The translations under genes were made by a program, and so were the position numbers. From Bacteroidales bacterium (lineage in GTDB: Bacteria > Bacteroidota > Bacteroidia > Bacteroidales > VadinHA17): a stretch of 6,648 nucleotides of DNA. The stretch is from contig JALOMK010000130.1 of the NCBI GenBank assembly GCA_025455505.1, forward strand, positions 1 to 6,648, read 5' to 3'. The notes beneath the pieces are model-generated. The model searched no databases, was not told the origin of the DNA, and worked only from the letters and a program-made list of their open reading frames with translations. Below, piece after piece: positions 1-6,492 of the stretch (within the stretch, counting starts at the first letter, position 1; every line of letters starts with the position of its first letter).

Positions 1-1
1 A

Positions 2-634
2 GTCGGCGGACTGATGACAACTTCACCTTCTGTTATAATCGCAGATCCCTTCACTGGACAGGAGTTCAGGATTCCTTCCTTCGAAAAAGCAGAAGCCCAG
101 GGGAAGCAACTCGCAATAATAGCCCTCTCCGCCCTGAGGAAACCGGCAACAATAGTAGACTCGGCAACTGTTTCCATAGTGGCCCGACCTGTGAGGCTGC
201 CGCTTGACAACAAGCTGTACAAGCTTGCTAAGATACTGAATGTGCTTGACAGGAAAGGGGAGGGTCTGAGGCACATTTGGTCGGAGCTTGCAGTTTTCTC
301 TGTCGGACCGCTTTCGTTTGCAAGCTTCCCCGGCGAGGTCTATCCAGAGATAGTCAACGGGGGAATAGAGGACCCGGAGGGAGCCGATTTCAGCATCGCA
401 CCTGTCGAAGTGCCTCCCGTGCGCGAGGCAATGCCGGGGAGGCATCGCTTCATACTCGGCCTTGCAAACGATGAGATCGGCTACATAATTCCAAAGAGCC
501 AGTGGGACACCAGAGCTCCCTTCGCATACGGAAGGGACAAAGCCCAGTACGGGGAGGAAAACTCCCTTGGTCCCGAAACGGCTGAGCTTATTCACAGGAA
601 CCTTATTGAGATGCTTGAAGAGCTTAAAAAATAG
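2..634 (+). CDS. Neutral/alkaline ceramidase-like protein, C-terminal part (5' end outside window)
   Basis: This is the last 210 codons of a gene that enters from the left. The frame is open before the ATG at 14 and reads V-G-G-L-M-T-T, so that ATG is probably an internal methionine; a GGLMT-like stretch fits the core of the ceramidase-like family. The C-terminal half carries the signature I associate with Bacteroidota proteins annotated as neutral/alkaline non-lysosomal ceramidase: FSVGPLSFASFPGEVYPE (about 293-346), then MPGRHRFILGLANDEIGYII (431-490), PKSQWD, a YG.....YGEENSLGPETA segment (526-582) and a final helix. Characterised family members hydrolyse the amide bond of ceramide in the periplasm or outside the cell. 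The N-terminal catalytic zinc ligands are not in the window, so activity cannot be judged. The assignment rests on remembered motif similarity; a related uncharacterised esterase/amidase-like family is the alternative. The next gene begins 68 bp downstream on the same strand. Confidence 0.68.
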   Translation, partial: VGGLMTTSPSVIIADPFTGQEFRIPSFEKAEAQGKQLAIIALSALRKPATIVDSATVSIVARPVRLPLDNKLYKLAKILNVLDRKGEGLRHIWSELAVFSVGPLSFASFPGEVYPEIVNGGIEDPEGADFSIAPVEVPPVREAMPGRHRFILGLANDEIGYIIPKSQWDTRAPFAYGRDKAQYGEENSLGPETAELIHRNLIEMLEELKK

Positions 635-664
635 GATTATACAATATTTTATCATATTTTTAGT
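631..664 (+). promoter_or_regulatory. AT-rich stretch, possible promoter of the sensor phosphatase gene
   Basis: The 68-bp gap between the ceramidase-like gene and the sensor gene starts with a strongly AT-rich run. TATTTTTA at 655-662 is one base off the Bacteroidota -7 element TAnnTTTG, and the mismatch is at the final G. No convincing TTTG -33 element sits at the right distance upstream. The position, about 40 bp before the ATG at 703, is suitable. This is weak evidence and the gene could instead be read through from upstream. Confidence 0.22.
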
Positions 665-702
665 CGCCTGCTTTAAATCGATTCTGCATCAGTCCGGTTC
701 TT

Positions 703-3700
703 ATGCGAAAAGTATTAACAACAGCGATACTGTTTCTGGCAATACAGGTGCTACAGGGCCTCCAGTCCCTCCAGGCCCAGAAAGGAGCCCCGCTGCTTAC
801 GCATTTCCCCGATTTCGGCTCGGAAAACCAGAACTGGGCCATCTGCCAGGACGACAATAACATAATGTATTTTGCAAACAGGAGGGGCATCCTTGCTTTC
901 GACGGCACAAACCTGCGAAGGGAGCGTGTTCCCGTTATTCCGTTCTCGATGGTTTATATCCCGGGAACAGGCAGGATTTACATTGGCAGCGAGAACGATT
1001 ACGGCTACCTCGAAAGAAATGACCTGGGACAATTTTCGTATACATCACTGGCTGGCGATACAGCTGGCGTGGGAACAATCTCGAAGATATTGTGGCACGA
1101 TTCCGACGTCTGGTTCTACGGGGAGGAGTCGGTAAGCAGGCACAACATAGCCACCGACGAGCTTGAATCGAGGATCCGTCCGGGCGAAGGGAATTCATTC
1201 ACAGGGCTGGTCGTGACACCCTCGGGAGTTTATGTGAACACCGGCGGGAAAGGTCTCAGGGCCCTCGACGGCGAATTGTTGCGGCCTACGAAGGCAGGAT
1301 ACCTGCTTTCGAAAGTAGATGTTTTGTTTTCGCTTCCCTATAACCGGAAGATGGTACTCCTGGGACTTGGAAACGGTAAACTCTCGCTGTTCGATGGTTC
1401 CGACCTCTATGATTTTCCCGTTAACGACAATGGTTATCTCGCCGCCAATTCACTATCGGAGGGACTTGCAATAGGCGATTCCCTTTATGCTTTTTCAACA
1501 CTCGGAGGAGGGGCCCTGGTAGTTGACAGGAAGACACGAAATGTAAGGTCTGTTATAAACACCCTGAACGATCTCCCCGACGATGAGATCTTTGCAATGG
1601 AATATGATCATTCCGGAGGGCTATGGCTATCGCACCAGGCTGGCCTCACAAGGGCCTTCCTGAACTTCCCTGTTGAAAATTATTCAGTTTTTCCGGGCCT
1701 TCAGGGCAACCTGACATCCAGTCTCTGGTACAGGAATGTGCTATATGCTGCAACGAGCGAGGGTGTCTTTTACCTTATGCGCGATGAAAGCATATCCGAG
1801 TTCGATGTACTTGTACAGGATACTTCTTTTACACTCGATGCCCCGGTTATTGAAAAACCCCTTCTGCCTGTAGTAAATACACCAACGCGCAAGACTGTTT
1901 TTTCAAGGATCTTCGGAGGAAAGGAGGAGCCCGTTCAGCCGCCTGCGCAGGCACGAACGGTTCCAAGGGACACTGCCGCTCCCGTTTCAAGGACTGTGTC
2001 GACATACTCATGGAAACGGGTCAGGAAACTTGAGTCGGTTGAGTACAGGTTCAAAAAAATCGAAGGCCTCGACGAAAAGGTGAGGCAGCTTGCAGCTACC
2101 GAAAACGGACTCCTGGTGGCAGCAACGAGGGGGCTTTACAGGATAAGGGGAGGCAAGGCTGAAGCAATCGTTAAGGACAGGTACATAAATTTCATAAGCG
2201 AACAGGGGAGCGACGGAAAGTACTATATCGGCACAAATGACGGGTTCTTCGCGGTGCGCCCTTCCGGAGGATCCTTTGTTACTGAGAAGCCGGGCTTGCA
2301 GTTCACGGCTCCCATTTACTCAATAGCAAGAGAGAGCAGCGGTGCGGTATGGCTCGGCGGCGGAAATAAATGCTACAGGTATGATCCCTCTTCAGCCGGT
2401 AACCAAGGCTCCATGACACCCTATTCGGCAGGGAACGACTATCCGCAGATTTACTGGGTTGGAGCAGCATACGATACTGTCAGGCTCTATCTCGAGACAG
2501 GCATCTACAGGTTCGACAGGGGAAGGAACGATTTCGTTTCCGACGACGGAGAGGAGACCGGCAGGCGGGATGAGATACGCTTCAATACCTCGCTTATGGG
2601 ACAATCCTGGCTCAGGCGCGACGACAGCTATATCTGCCTGCGCACCGACATGCGTCCCACAGCAAGGGAATTGTCGATACTCAAGATCTTCGACAACATA
2701 ATCTCAATCGATATATCCGGCGACTACATCTGGGTAATTGACGGAAGGAACAGGCTTTACAGGCTCGACAGGAACAGGGAGCTCAATGCCAGTCCCGACA
2801 ATGAGATACTTGTCACATCGATTTATACTGACAACCGCAGTTTCAGCCTGTCGGATGTGATAATAAACAGCAACGACAAGTCAATCTCCTTCGAGGTGAT
2901 TGCCCCGGGATTCATTAAGCGTAATACCACATATTACCAGTATATTATTGATGGCAGGATGCCCGACTGGTCGAAATGGTCGCTGCAGACCGAGTATACG
3001 CTTCCTTTCCTGGACGACCCCGGGCATTATACCCTCAGGGTCAGGGCAAAAGATATCTGGGACAATGTGGGAGAGCCGGTTACTATCAGCTTTTCGATAA
3101 CCGCGCCCTTTACCCAGACAAGTCTTTTTTATGTGCTTGTAACAGTTGCAGTAATTCTCGTTATTGTTGTATTCTTCATCTTCAGGGAAATGATGCTCAA
3201 GAAAGAGAAAAAAGTCCTTGAGACAAAGGTGAGGGAACGTACTGCCGAGATAGAATCGCAGAAAAACCAGATAACATCGAGTATCCTGTATGCCAGCAGG
3301 ATACAGGTGGCAATGCTCCCGGCTGATGATCATTTCCGGAATGTTTTCGATGAGTTCTTTATATTCTTCAGACCGCGCGACATAGTGAGCGGTGACTTTT
3401 ACTGGATAGGGGAGGATGAGAAAAATATCTATGTTACGGTTGCCGACTGCACAGGTCACGGGGTGCCCGGGGCATTCATGAGCACACTCGGGATTACAAC
3501 CCTCAATGAGATAATATCGAACACAGCCGACCTTCATGCCAACACTGTGCTTAACATGCTCAGGGACAAGATAAAAACTGCTCTGCACCAGACAGGAAAG
3601 GAAGGCGAGGCCACCGACGGAATGGACATGGCCTTCTGCATACTCAGCAAGGACAGGAAGAAACTGCAGTATGCCGGGGCATATAATCCTCTTTTCATCT

Positions 3701-4020
3701 TCCAGGGCGGGGAGTTCAGGGAGTTCAAGGGCGACAGGATGCCAATAGGCATTCATTATGGTGAAAAAGACAGGTTCACAAACTGGGATATTGATGTTTC
3801 GCCAGGCAACACGGTTTACGTGTTTTCCGACGGTCTTGCAGACCAGTTCGGTGGCGTGCACGGATCGAAGTTCAAGATAACAAATCTCAAAAAGCTTCTG
3901 AAGGATATTTATTTCCTCCCGCTGGAAGAACAAAGGAAAATCGTCCAGAGTGAATTCGAAAAATGGAAAGGCAGCCACGACCAGGTGGATGATGTCACAA
4001 TGATAGGGTTCAGGATCTGA
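703..4020 (+). CDS. Membrane sensor phosphatase: beta-propeller, Y_Y_Y domain, SpoIIE/PP2C
   Basis: This 1105-residue protein probably senses an envelope or external signal with its periplasmic half and dephosphorylates a Ser/Thr-phosphorylated protein in the cytoplasm. Residues 1-26 are a signal peptide ending near LQAQKG, which supports the ATG at 703. Blades of the Reg_prop type follow (about 30-375 and 446-715; e.g. GGLWLSHQAGLTRA, AVWLGGGNKCYRYD), split by a Pro/Arg-rich linker at about 380-445. A Y_Y_Y domain spans about 722-800, then one membrane helix (807-827), a charged coiled coil (828-858) and a SpoIIE domain (860-1105). PP2C metal-site motifs are intact: SGDFYW (D898), DCTGHGVPGAF (D915), TDGMD (972-975), FSDGLADQFGG (D1043) and DQVDD (1093-1097). 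There is no histidine kinase or receiver domain, unlike the classical hybrid sensors with this front end. SpoIIE enzymes usually act on a STAS anti-anti-sigma protein, but no such gene lies in the window, so the substrate is unknown. No Shine-Dalgarno sequence is seen. Confidence 0.93.
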   Translation: MRKVLTTAILFLAIQVLQGLQSLQAQKGAPLLTHFPDFGSENQNWAICQDDNNIMYFANRRGILAFDGTNLRRERVPVIPFSMVYIPGTGRIYIGSENDYGYLERNDLGQFSYTSLAGDTAGVGTISKILWHDSDVWFYGEESVSRHNIATDELESRIRPGEGNSFTGLVVTPSGVYVNTGGKGLRALDGELLRPTKAGYLLSKVDVLFSLPYNRKMVLLGLGNGKLSLFDGSDLYDFPVNDNGYLAANSLSEGLAIGDSLYAFSTLGGGALVVDRKTRNVRSVINTLNDLPDDEIFAMEYDHSGGLWLSHQAGLTRAFLNFPVENYSVFPGLQGNLTSSLWYRNVLYAATSEGVFYLMRDESISEFDVLVQDTSFTLDAPVIEKPLLPVVNTPTRKTVFSRIFGGKEEPVQPPAQARTVPRDTAAPVSRTVSTYSWKRVRKLESVEYRFKKIEGLDEKVRQLAATENGLLVAATRGLYRIRGGKAEAIVKDRYINFISEQGSDGKYYIGTNDGFFAVRPSGGSFVTEKPGLQFTAPIYSIARESSGAVWLGGGNKCYRYDPSSAGNQGSMTPYSAGNDYPQIYWVGAAYDTVRLYLETGIYRFDRGRNDFVSDDGEETGRRDEIRFNTSLMGQSWLRRDDSYICLRTDMRPTARELSILKIFDNIISIDISGDYIWVIDGRNRLYRLDRNRELNASPDNEILVTSIYTDNRSFSLSDVIINSNDKSISFEVIAPGFIKRNTTYYQYIIDGRMPDWSKWSLQTEYTLPFLDDPGHYTLRVRAKDIWDNVGEPVTISFSITAPFTQTSLFYVLVTVAVILVIVVFFIFREMMLKKEKKVLETKVRERTAEIESQKNQITSSILYASRIQVAMLPADDHFRNVFDEFFIFFRPRDIVSGDFYWIGEDEKNIYVTVADCTGHGVPGAFMSTLGITTLNEIISNTADLHANTVLNMLRDKIKTALHQTGKEGEATDGMDMAFCILSKDRKKLQYAGAYNPLFIFQGGEFREFKGDRMPIGIHYGEKDRFTNWDIDVSPGNTVYVFSDGLADQFGGVHGSKFKITNLKKLLKDIYFLPLEEQRKIVQSEFEKWKGSHDQVDDVTMIGFRI

Positions 4021-4063
4021 AAACATTGTCGTGCAGGTCTTGCAGTCTTGCAGTCTTGTTTTA

Positions 4064-4097
4064 CCATCCGTATCCGCCGACTGGCGGAGAAGGATGG
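4064..4097 (+). repeat. Hairpin A of the dispersed repeat (long stem version)
   Basis: An imperfect palindrome. CCATCC (4064-4069) pairs with GGATGG (4092-4097), and TCCGCC (4073-4078) pairs with GGCGGA (4083-4088) around a GACT loop. Between the two stems is a symmetric 3x3 mismatch, GTA (4070-4072) opposite GAA (4089-4091). The GTA/GAA asymmetry gives the element a direction, and all three hairpins in the window point the same way. No T-run follows directly, so it does not look like a standard intrinsic terminator. Confidence 0.85.
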
Positions 4098-4111
4098 CAG
4101 TCTTGTTTTAT

Positions 4112-4135
4112 CATCCGTAGCCTTGGCGAAGGATG
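4112..4135 (+). repeat. Hairpin B of the dispersed repeat (short stem version)
   Basis: CATCC (4112-4116) pairs with GGATG (4131-4135) and GCC (4120-4122) with GGC (4125-4127), with only TT between them, so the innermost pair may open. The same GTA (4117-4119) opposite GAA (4128-4130) mismatch as in hairpin A is kept, although the inner stem differs in both sequence and length. It sits 14 bp after hairpin A behind the same GCAGTCTTGTTTTA lead-in. Confidence 0.8.
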
Positions 4136-4147
4136 GCAGTCTTTTTT
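4112..4147 (+). terminator. Possible intrinsic terminator of the sensor phosphatase gene
   Basis: Hairpin B is followed after six bases by a run of six T (4142-4147) and further AT-rich sequence. This is the only hairpin in the window with a T-run downstream on the sense strand. The spacer is longer than in standard Rho-independent terminators and the stem contains a 3x3 mismatch, so efficient termination is doubtful. Its place between two co-directional genes would suit a terminator. Confidence 0.35.
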
Positions 4148-4176
4148 ATTATCTTAGTGGCTCAAATTTTCAGAAA

Positions 4177-5577
4177 ATGCGAATAAAATTCATTGGGGCT
4201 GCAAGGGAGGTTACAGGCAGCAAGCACCTCATTACTACTGACTCGGGGAAGAGGCTGCTGCTCGATTGCGGCATGTTCCAGGGAAAGGGACTGGAGACCG
4301 ACGGCATGAACCGCGACCTTATGTTCGATCCCTCGCTTGTCGACCATATTATCCTCACTCACGCGCATATCGACCATTCCGGGCTAATACCCTACATGTA
4401 CAAACTGGGATTCAGGGGCTCAGTCATCTGCACAAATGCCACGCGCGACCTCTGCGCCATAATGCTCTCCGACTCGGCATACATACAGGAGAACGATACC
4501 CGCACTTTCAACAAGAGAAGGACAAAAAAGGGACTGCCGCTTGTTACGCCTCTGTATACAAAGGAGGACGCCACCGGCTGCATGTCGCTCTTCATCGGGA
4601 TCCCCGCCAACATGAAGTTCAGGATCGATGACAATATTAAGGTTAAGTTCACCGGTACCGGGCACATGCTGGGAAGTGCCGTAGCCAACCTGGAGATTAA
4701 AGAAAAGGACGGTCTCAAAAAGGTGGCATATACAGGTGACATTGGCAGGCCCTTCAACCGCATTCTTGCCCCGCCTGTTCCGTTCCCGCAGGCCGATGTT
4801 TTGCTTACCGAGTCTACATACGGCGACAGGCTGCATTCCGGCGCAGAGGCAACTGAACAGGAACTCCTCGATGTTGTTGTAAATACCTGTGTGAACAAGG
4901 GCGGGAAGCTCATAATCCCGGCTTTCAGCGTGGGGCGTACCCAGGAGGTAGTTTACACGCTGAACAATTTCTATAATGAGAAGAAACTGCCGAGGCTCGA
5001 CATCTTCGTCGACAGTCCGCTCGCTGTAAACGCAACAGCTGTTTTCAGGGCCCATCCCGAATGCTACAATGAGAGTTTCCTTGAAGTGCTGCACAGGGAC
5101 CCGGATCCCTTCGGCTTTTCAAGCCTCTTCTATATTACAAGGGCAGAGGATTCAAAGAAACTTAACGATCACAAGAAACCCTGCGTTATAATATCAGCTT
5201 CGGGCATGATGGAGGCAGGTCGTGTAAAGCACCACCTTGCAAACAATATCTCAGACCCGAAGAATACAGTTCTTGCAGTTGGATACTGCGCTCCTTCAAC
5301 CCTCGGGGCACGGATCCTCAGGGGCGACAGGGAGGTGTCGATACACGGGGTTGTGCACGAGGTGAAGGCCGATGTAAGGAAGATAGATTCCTTCAGCGGC
5401 CATGCAGATTACAGGGAGATGATCGATTTCCTCGCCTGCCAGGATAAAGCCGCGGTTCAGAAGCTCTTCCTTGTTCATGGCGAATATGAGACCCAGAAAA
5501 AATACATGGCCTCGCTTAACGAAAACGGCTTTGGCAGGGTTGAGATACCCGCGAAGGGACAGGAATATGAAATCTGA
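4177..5577 (+). CDS. Beta-CASP metallo-beta-lactamase-fold RNase-like protein
   Basis: A 466-residue member of the CPSF73/TTHA0252-like branch of the beta-CASP family, zinc-dependent enzymes that generally cut RNA in the cytoplasm. All expected motifs are present: THAHIDHSG (zinc ligands H62, H64, D66, H67), H163 in GTGHMLGS, D188 in YTGDIGR, motif A E212 in TESTYGDR, the beta-CASP segment IPAFSVGRTQEVVY and DSPLA, motif B in SASGMMEAGRVKHHL (H352/H353), motif C H409 in SGHADY, and H434 in FLVHGE. The C-terminal RMMBL region is therefore intact, and the length is normal for this branch (roughly 450-470). The start at 4177 gives MRIKFIGAAREVTGSKH, the usual first strand of the fold. The frame stays open back to an ATG at 4048, but those 43 extra codons only translate the intergenic repeat. 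The sequence before 4177 is A/T-rich without a Shine-Dalgarno motif. Family members can be endonucleases or exonucleases and the sequence alone does not say which. Confidence 0.93.
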   Translation: MRIKFIGAAREVTGSKHLITTDSGKRLLLDCGMFQGKGLETDGMNRDLMFDPSLVDHIILTHAHIDHSGLIPYMYKLGFRGSVICTNATRDLCAIMLSDSAYIQENDTRTFNKRRTKKGLPLVTPLYTKEDATGCMSLFIGIPANMKFRIDDNIKVKFTGTGHMLGSAVANLEIKEKDGLKKVAYTGDIGRPFNRILAPPVPFPQADVLLTESTYGDRLHSGAEATEQELLDVVVNTCVNKGGKLIIPAFSVGRTQEVVYTLNNFYNEKKLPRLDIFVDSPLAVNATAVFRAHPECYNESFLEVLHRDPDPFGFSSLFYITRAEDSKKLNDHKKPCVIISASGMMEAGRVKHHLANNISDPKNTVLAVGYCAPSTLGARILRGDREVSIHGVVHEVKADVRKIDSFSGHADYREMIDFLACQDKAAVQKLFLVHGEYETQKKYMASLNENGFGRVEIPAKGQEYEI

Positions 5578-5587
5578 AAAGAGATAT

Positions 5588-5595
5588 TATTTTTG
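5588..5595 (+). promoter_or_regulatory. Bacteroidota-type -7 element before yebC
   Basis: TATTTTTG is an exact match to TAnnTTTG, the -7 element used by the main Bacteroidota sigma factor. It starts 10 bp after the stop of the RNase-like gene and would place transcription start about 35 bp before the yebC ATG. No TTTG -33 element is visible at the usual spacing, so this is a partial match in AT-rich sequence. If real, yebC can be transcribed independently of the gene before it. Confidence 0.38.
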
Positions 5596-5636
5596 CACCA
5601 TTAAAGAATAAGGTCTAACTGACTTAAAGCAAAACT

Positions 5637-6347
5637 ATGGGACGAGCGTTTGAATACCGCAGGGCGTCGAAGGAGAAAAGATGGGACAAGATGTCGAAGT
5701 TGTTCCCGAAACTCGCAAAGAACATAACAATAGCCGCAAAGGAGGGGGGAAGCGACCCGGAACTGAATGCCAAACTCAGGACCGCAATACTCAATGCCAA
5801 GGCACAGAATATGCCAAAGGACAATATAGAGGCGGCAATCAAAAGGGCATCGGGCAAGGATTCTGAGAATTTTGCCGAGATTACTTATGAAGGCAAAGGT
5901 CCTCACGGGGTACTAGTGTTTGTCGAATGCGCCACTGACAACAATACAAGAACTGTTGCAAACATCAAATCGTACTTCAACAAGTATGGAGGCGGCACGG
6001 TGCCTACCGGGTCTCTGGAATTCATGTTTTCGCGGAAAGCCGTTTTCGAACTGGATCCCCCTGATGACAAGGGCATAGATGATATTGAACTGGAACTCAT
6101 TGAATCGGGTCTTGAAGAGATCGAGAAGGTCGAGGATACAATCTTTGTATATGGCGATTACACGAATTTCGGGGCACTGGGATCAGCAATTGAGTCCCTG
6201 GGACTTTCGGTGAAAAAAGCCTCCCTCAAACGTATTGCACTGAACCAGGTGGAAGTCACCGAGGAACAGCTTGCCGATATAGAGAAGCTCATCGACAAGA
6301 TAGAGGACGACGACGACGTTCAGGCCGTCTATACCAATATAGCTTAA
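5637..6347 (+). CDS. yebC: YebC/TACO1 family protein
   Basis: A full-length 236-residue YebC/TACO1 protein (family usually about 240-250). The start [16 protein letters not shown] is the Bacteroidota version of the N-terminus and fixes the ATG at 5637. The first part (about 1-78) is the helical domain with [19 protein letters not shown] and [16 protein letters not shown]. The core follows with YEGKGPHG (84-91), [10 protein letters not shown] (97-106) and [16 protein letters not shown]. The C-terminus is acidic ([17 protein letters not shown]), as is common in the family. Long annotated as a transcriptional regulator, YebC is now linked to the ribosome: mitochondrial TACO1 and bacterial YebC proteins help translation, including through proline-rich stretches. 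The cytoplasmic role here is inferred from the family. No Shine-Dalgarno sequence precedes the ATG. It lies 59 bp after the RNase-like gene on the same strand and is convergent with the metallopeptidase gene on its right. Confidence 0.95.
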   Translation: MGRAFEYRRASKEKRWDKMSKLFPKLAKNITIAAKEGGSDPELNAKLRTAILNAKAQNMPKDNIEAAIKRASGKDSENFAEITYEGKGPHGVLVFVECATDNNTRTVANIKSYFNKYGGGTVPTGSLEFMFSRKAVFELDPPDDKGIDDIELELIESGLEEIEKVEDTIFVYGDYTNFGALGSAIESLGLSVKKASLKRIALNQVEVTEEQLADIEKLIDKIEDDDDVQAVYTNIA

Positions 6348-6351
6348 CATA

Positions 6352-6415
6352 GTCTTACAGTCTTGCAGTCTTGGGGTCTTGCGGTCTTGCGGTCTTGCAG
6401 TCCTGCGGTCTTGTT
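6352..6415. repeat. 8-bp tandem array, consensus GTCTTGCR
   Basis: Seven full 8-bp units (6352-6407) and a partial eighth that runs into the hairpin lead-in, starting four bases after the yebC stop codon. The units are GTCTTACA, GTCTTGCA, GTCTTGGG, GTCTTGCG, GTCTTGCG, GTCTTGCA and GTCCTGCG. The same unit, in fewer copies, opens the repeat at 4037-4052. A period of eight is not a multiple of three and argues against coding. Confidence 0.9.
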
Positions 6416-6418
6416 TTA

Positions 6419-6452
6419 CCATCCGTATCCGCCGGCTGGCGGAGAAGGATGG
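6419..6452 (+). repeat. Hairpin C of the dispersed repeat (long stem version)
   Basis: CCATCC (6419-6424) pairs with GGATGG (6447-6452) and TCCGCC (6428-6433) with GGCGGA (6438-6443), with GTA opposite GAA between the stems. It equals hairpin A except for one loop base (GGCT instead of GACT). The surrounding block 6408-6455 is 47/48 identical to 4053-4100. It has no T-run on either side in the direction needed for an intrinsic terminator, although it lies between two convergent genes. Confidence 0.87.
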
Positions 6453-6487
6453 CAGGTCATGCAGGTCATGAAGGTCATGCAGGTCGG
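6452..6487. repeat. 9-bp tandem array, consensus GCAGGTCAT
   Basis: Four consecutive 9-bp units follow hairpin C directly: GCAGGTCAT, GCAGGTCAT, GAAGGTCAT and GCAGGTCGG. The array ends five bases before the stop codon of the convergent metallopeptidase gene. The unit resembles the 8-bp unit on the other side of the hairpin (a GCAGGTC core versus GCAGTCT) but differs in period. Confidence 0.85.
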
Positions 6488-6492
6488 GGTTG

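Larger units (their letters stand above)
4028..4141. repeat. Composite intergenic repeat, copy 1: 8-bp units plus two hairpins
   Basis: The 156-bp gap between the sensor phosphatase and RNase-like genes is filled by repeat sequence. It begins with GTCGTGCA at 4028, then two GTCTTGCA units (4037-4052) and a third that runs into TTTTACC. Two hairpin units follow, each introduced by CAGTCTTGTTTTA: one at 4064-4097 and a shorter one at 4112-4135. A third CAGTCTT lead-in at 4137 runs into a T-tract instead of a hairpin. The segment 4053-4100 recurs at 6408-6455 with a single difference in the hairpin loop (A4080 versus G6435). There is no coding signature; the open frame through it only translates the repeats. 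Confidence 0.9.

Noticed and set aside
1..13. Similarity of the first bases (AGTCGGCGGA) to the reverse complement of part of hairpin A
   Set aside because: Only ten bases match, they lie in a coding frame, and neither the outer stem nor the lead-in is present, so chance is the simplest explanation.
23..655. A 210-codon minus-strand open frame opposite the ceramidase-like gene
   Set aside because: The plus-strand frame carries the family-like motifs; the antisense peptide is Cys-rich and has none.
2881..4026. A 381-codon open frame on the minus strand across the Y_Y_Y and SpoIIE part of the sensor gene
   Set aside because: It lies wholly antisense to a well-supported protein domain, is rich in Cys and His without any recognisable motif, and reflects the codon bias of the sense gene.
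4028..4147. A CRISPR array
   Set aside because: The repeated units are 8 bp or hairpin blocks of 39-47 bp with no regular unique spacers, and there are no cas genes.
4420..5094. A 224-codon minus-strand open frame inside the RNase-like gene
   Set aside because: It is antisense to conserved beta-CASP motifs, with no recognisable domain.
6419..6452. A bidirectional intrinsic terminator between the convergent genes
   Set aside because: The stem is strong, but no T-run follows on the plus strand, and on the minus strand the following bases are A-rich (GGTAAAACAAG).
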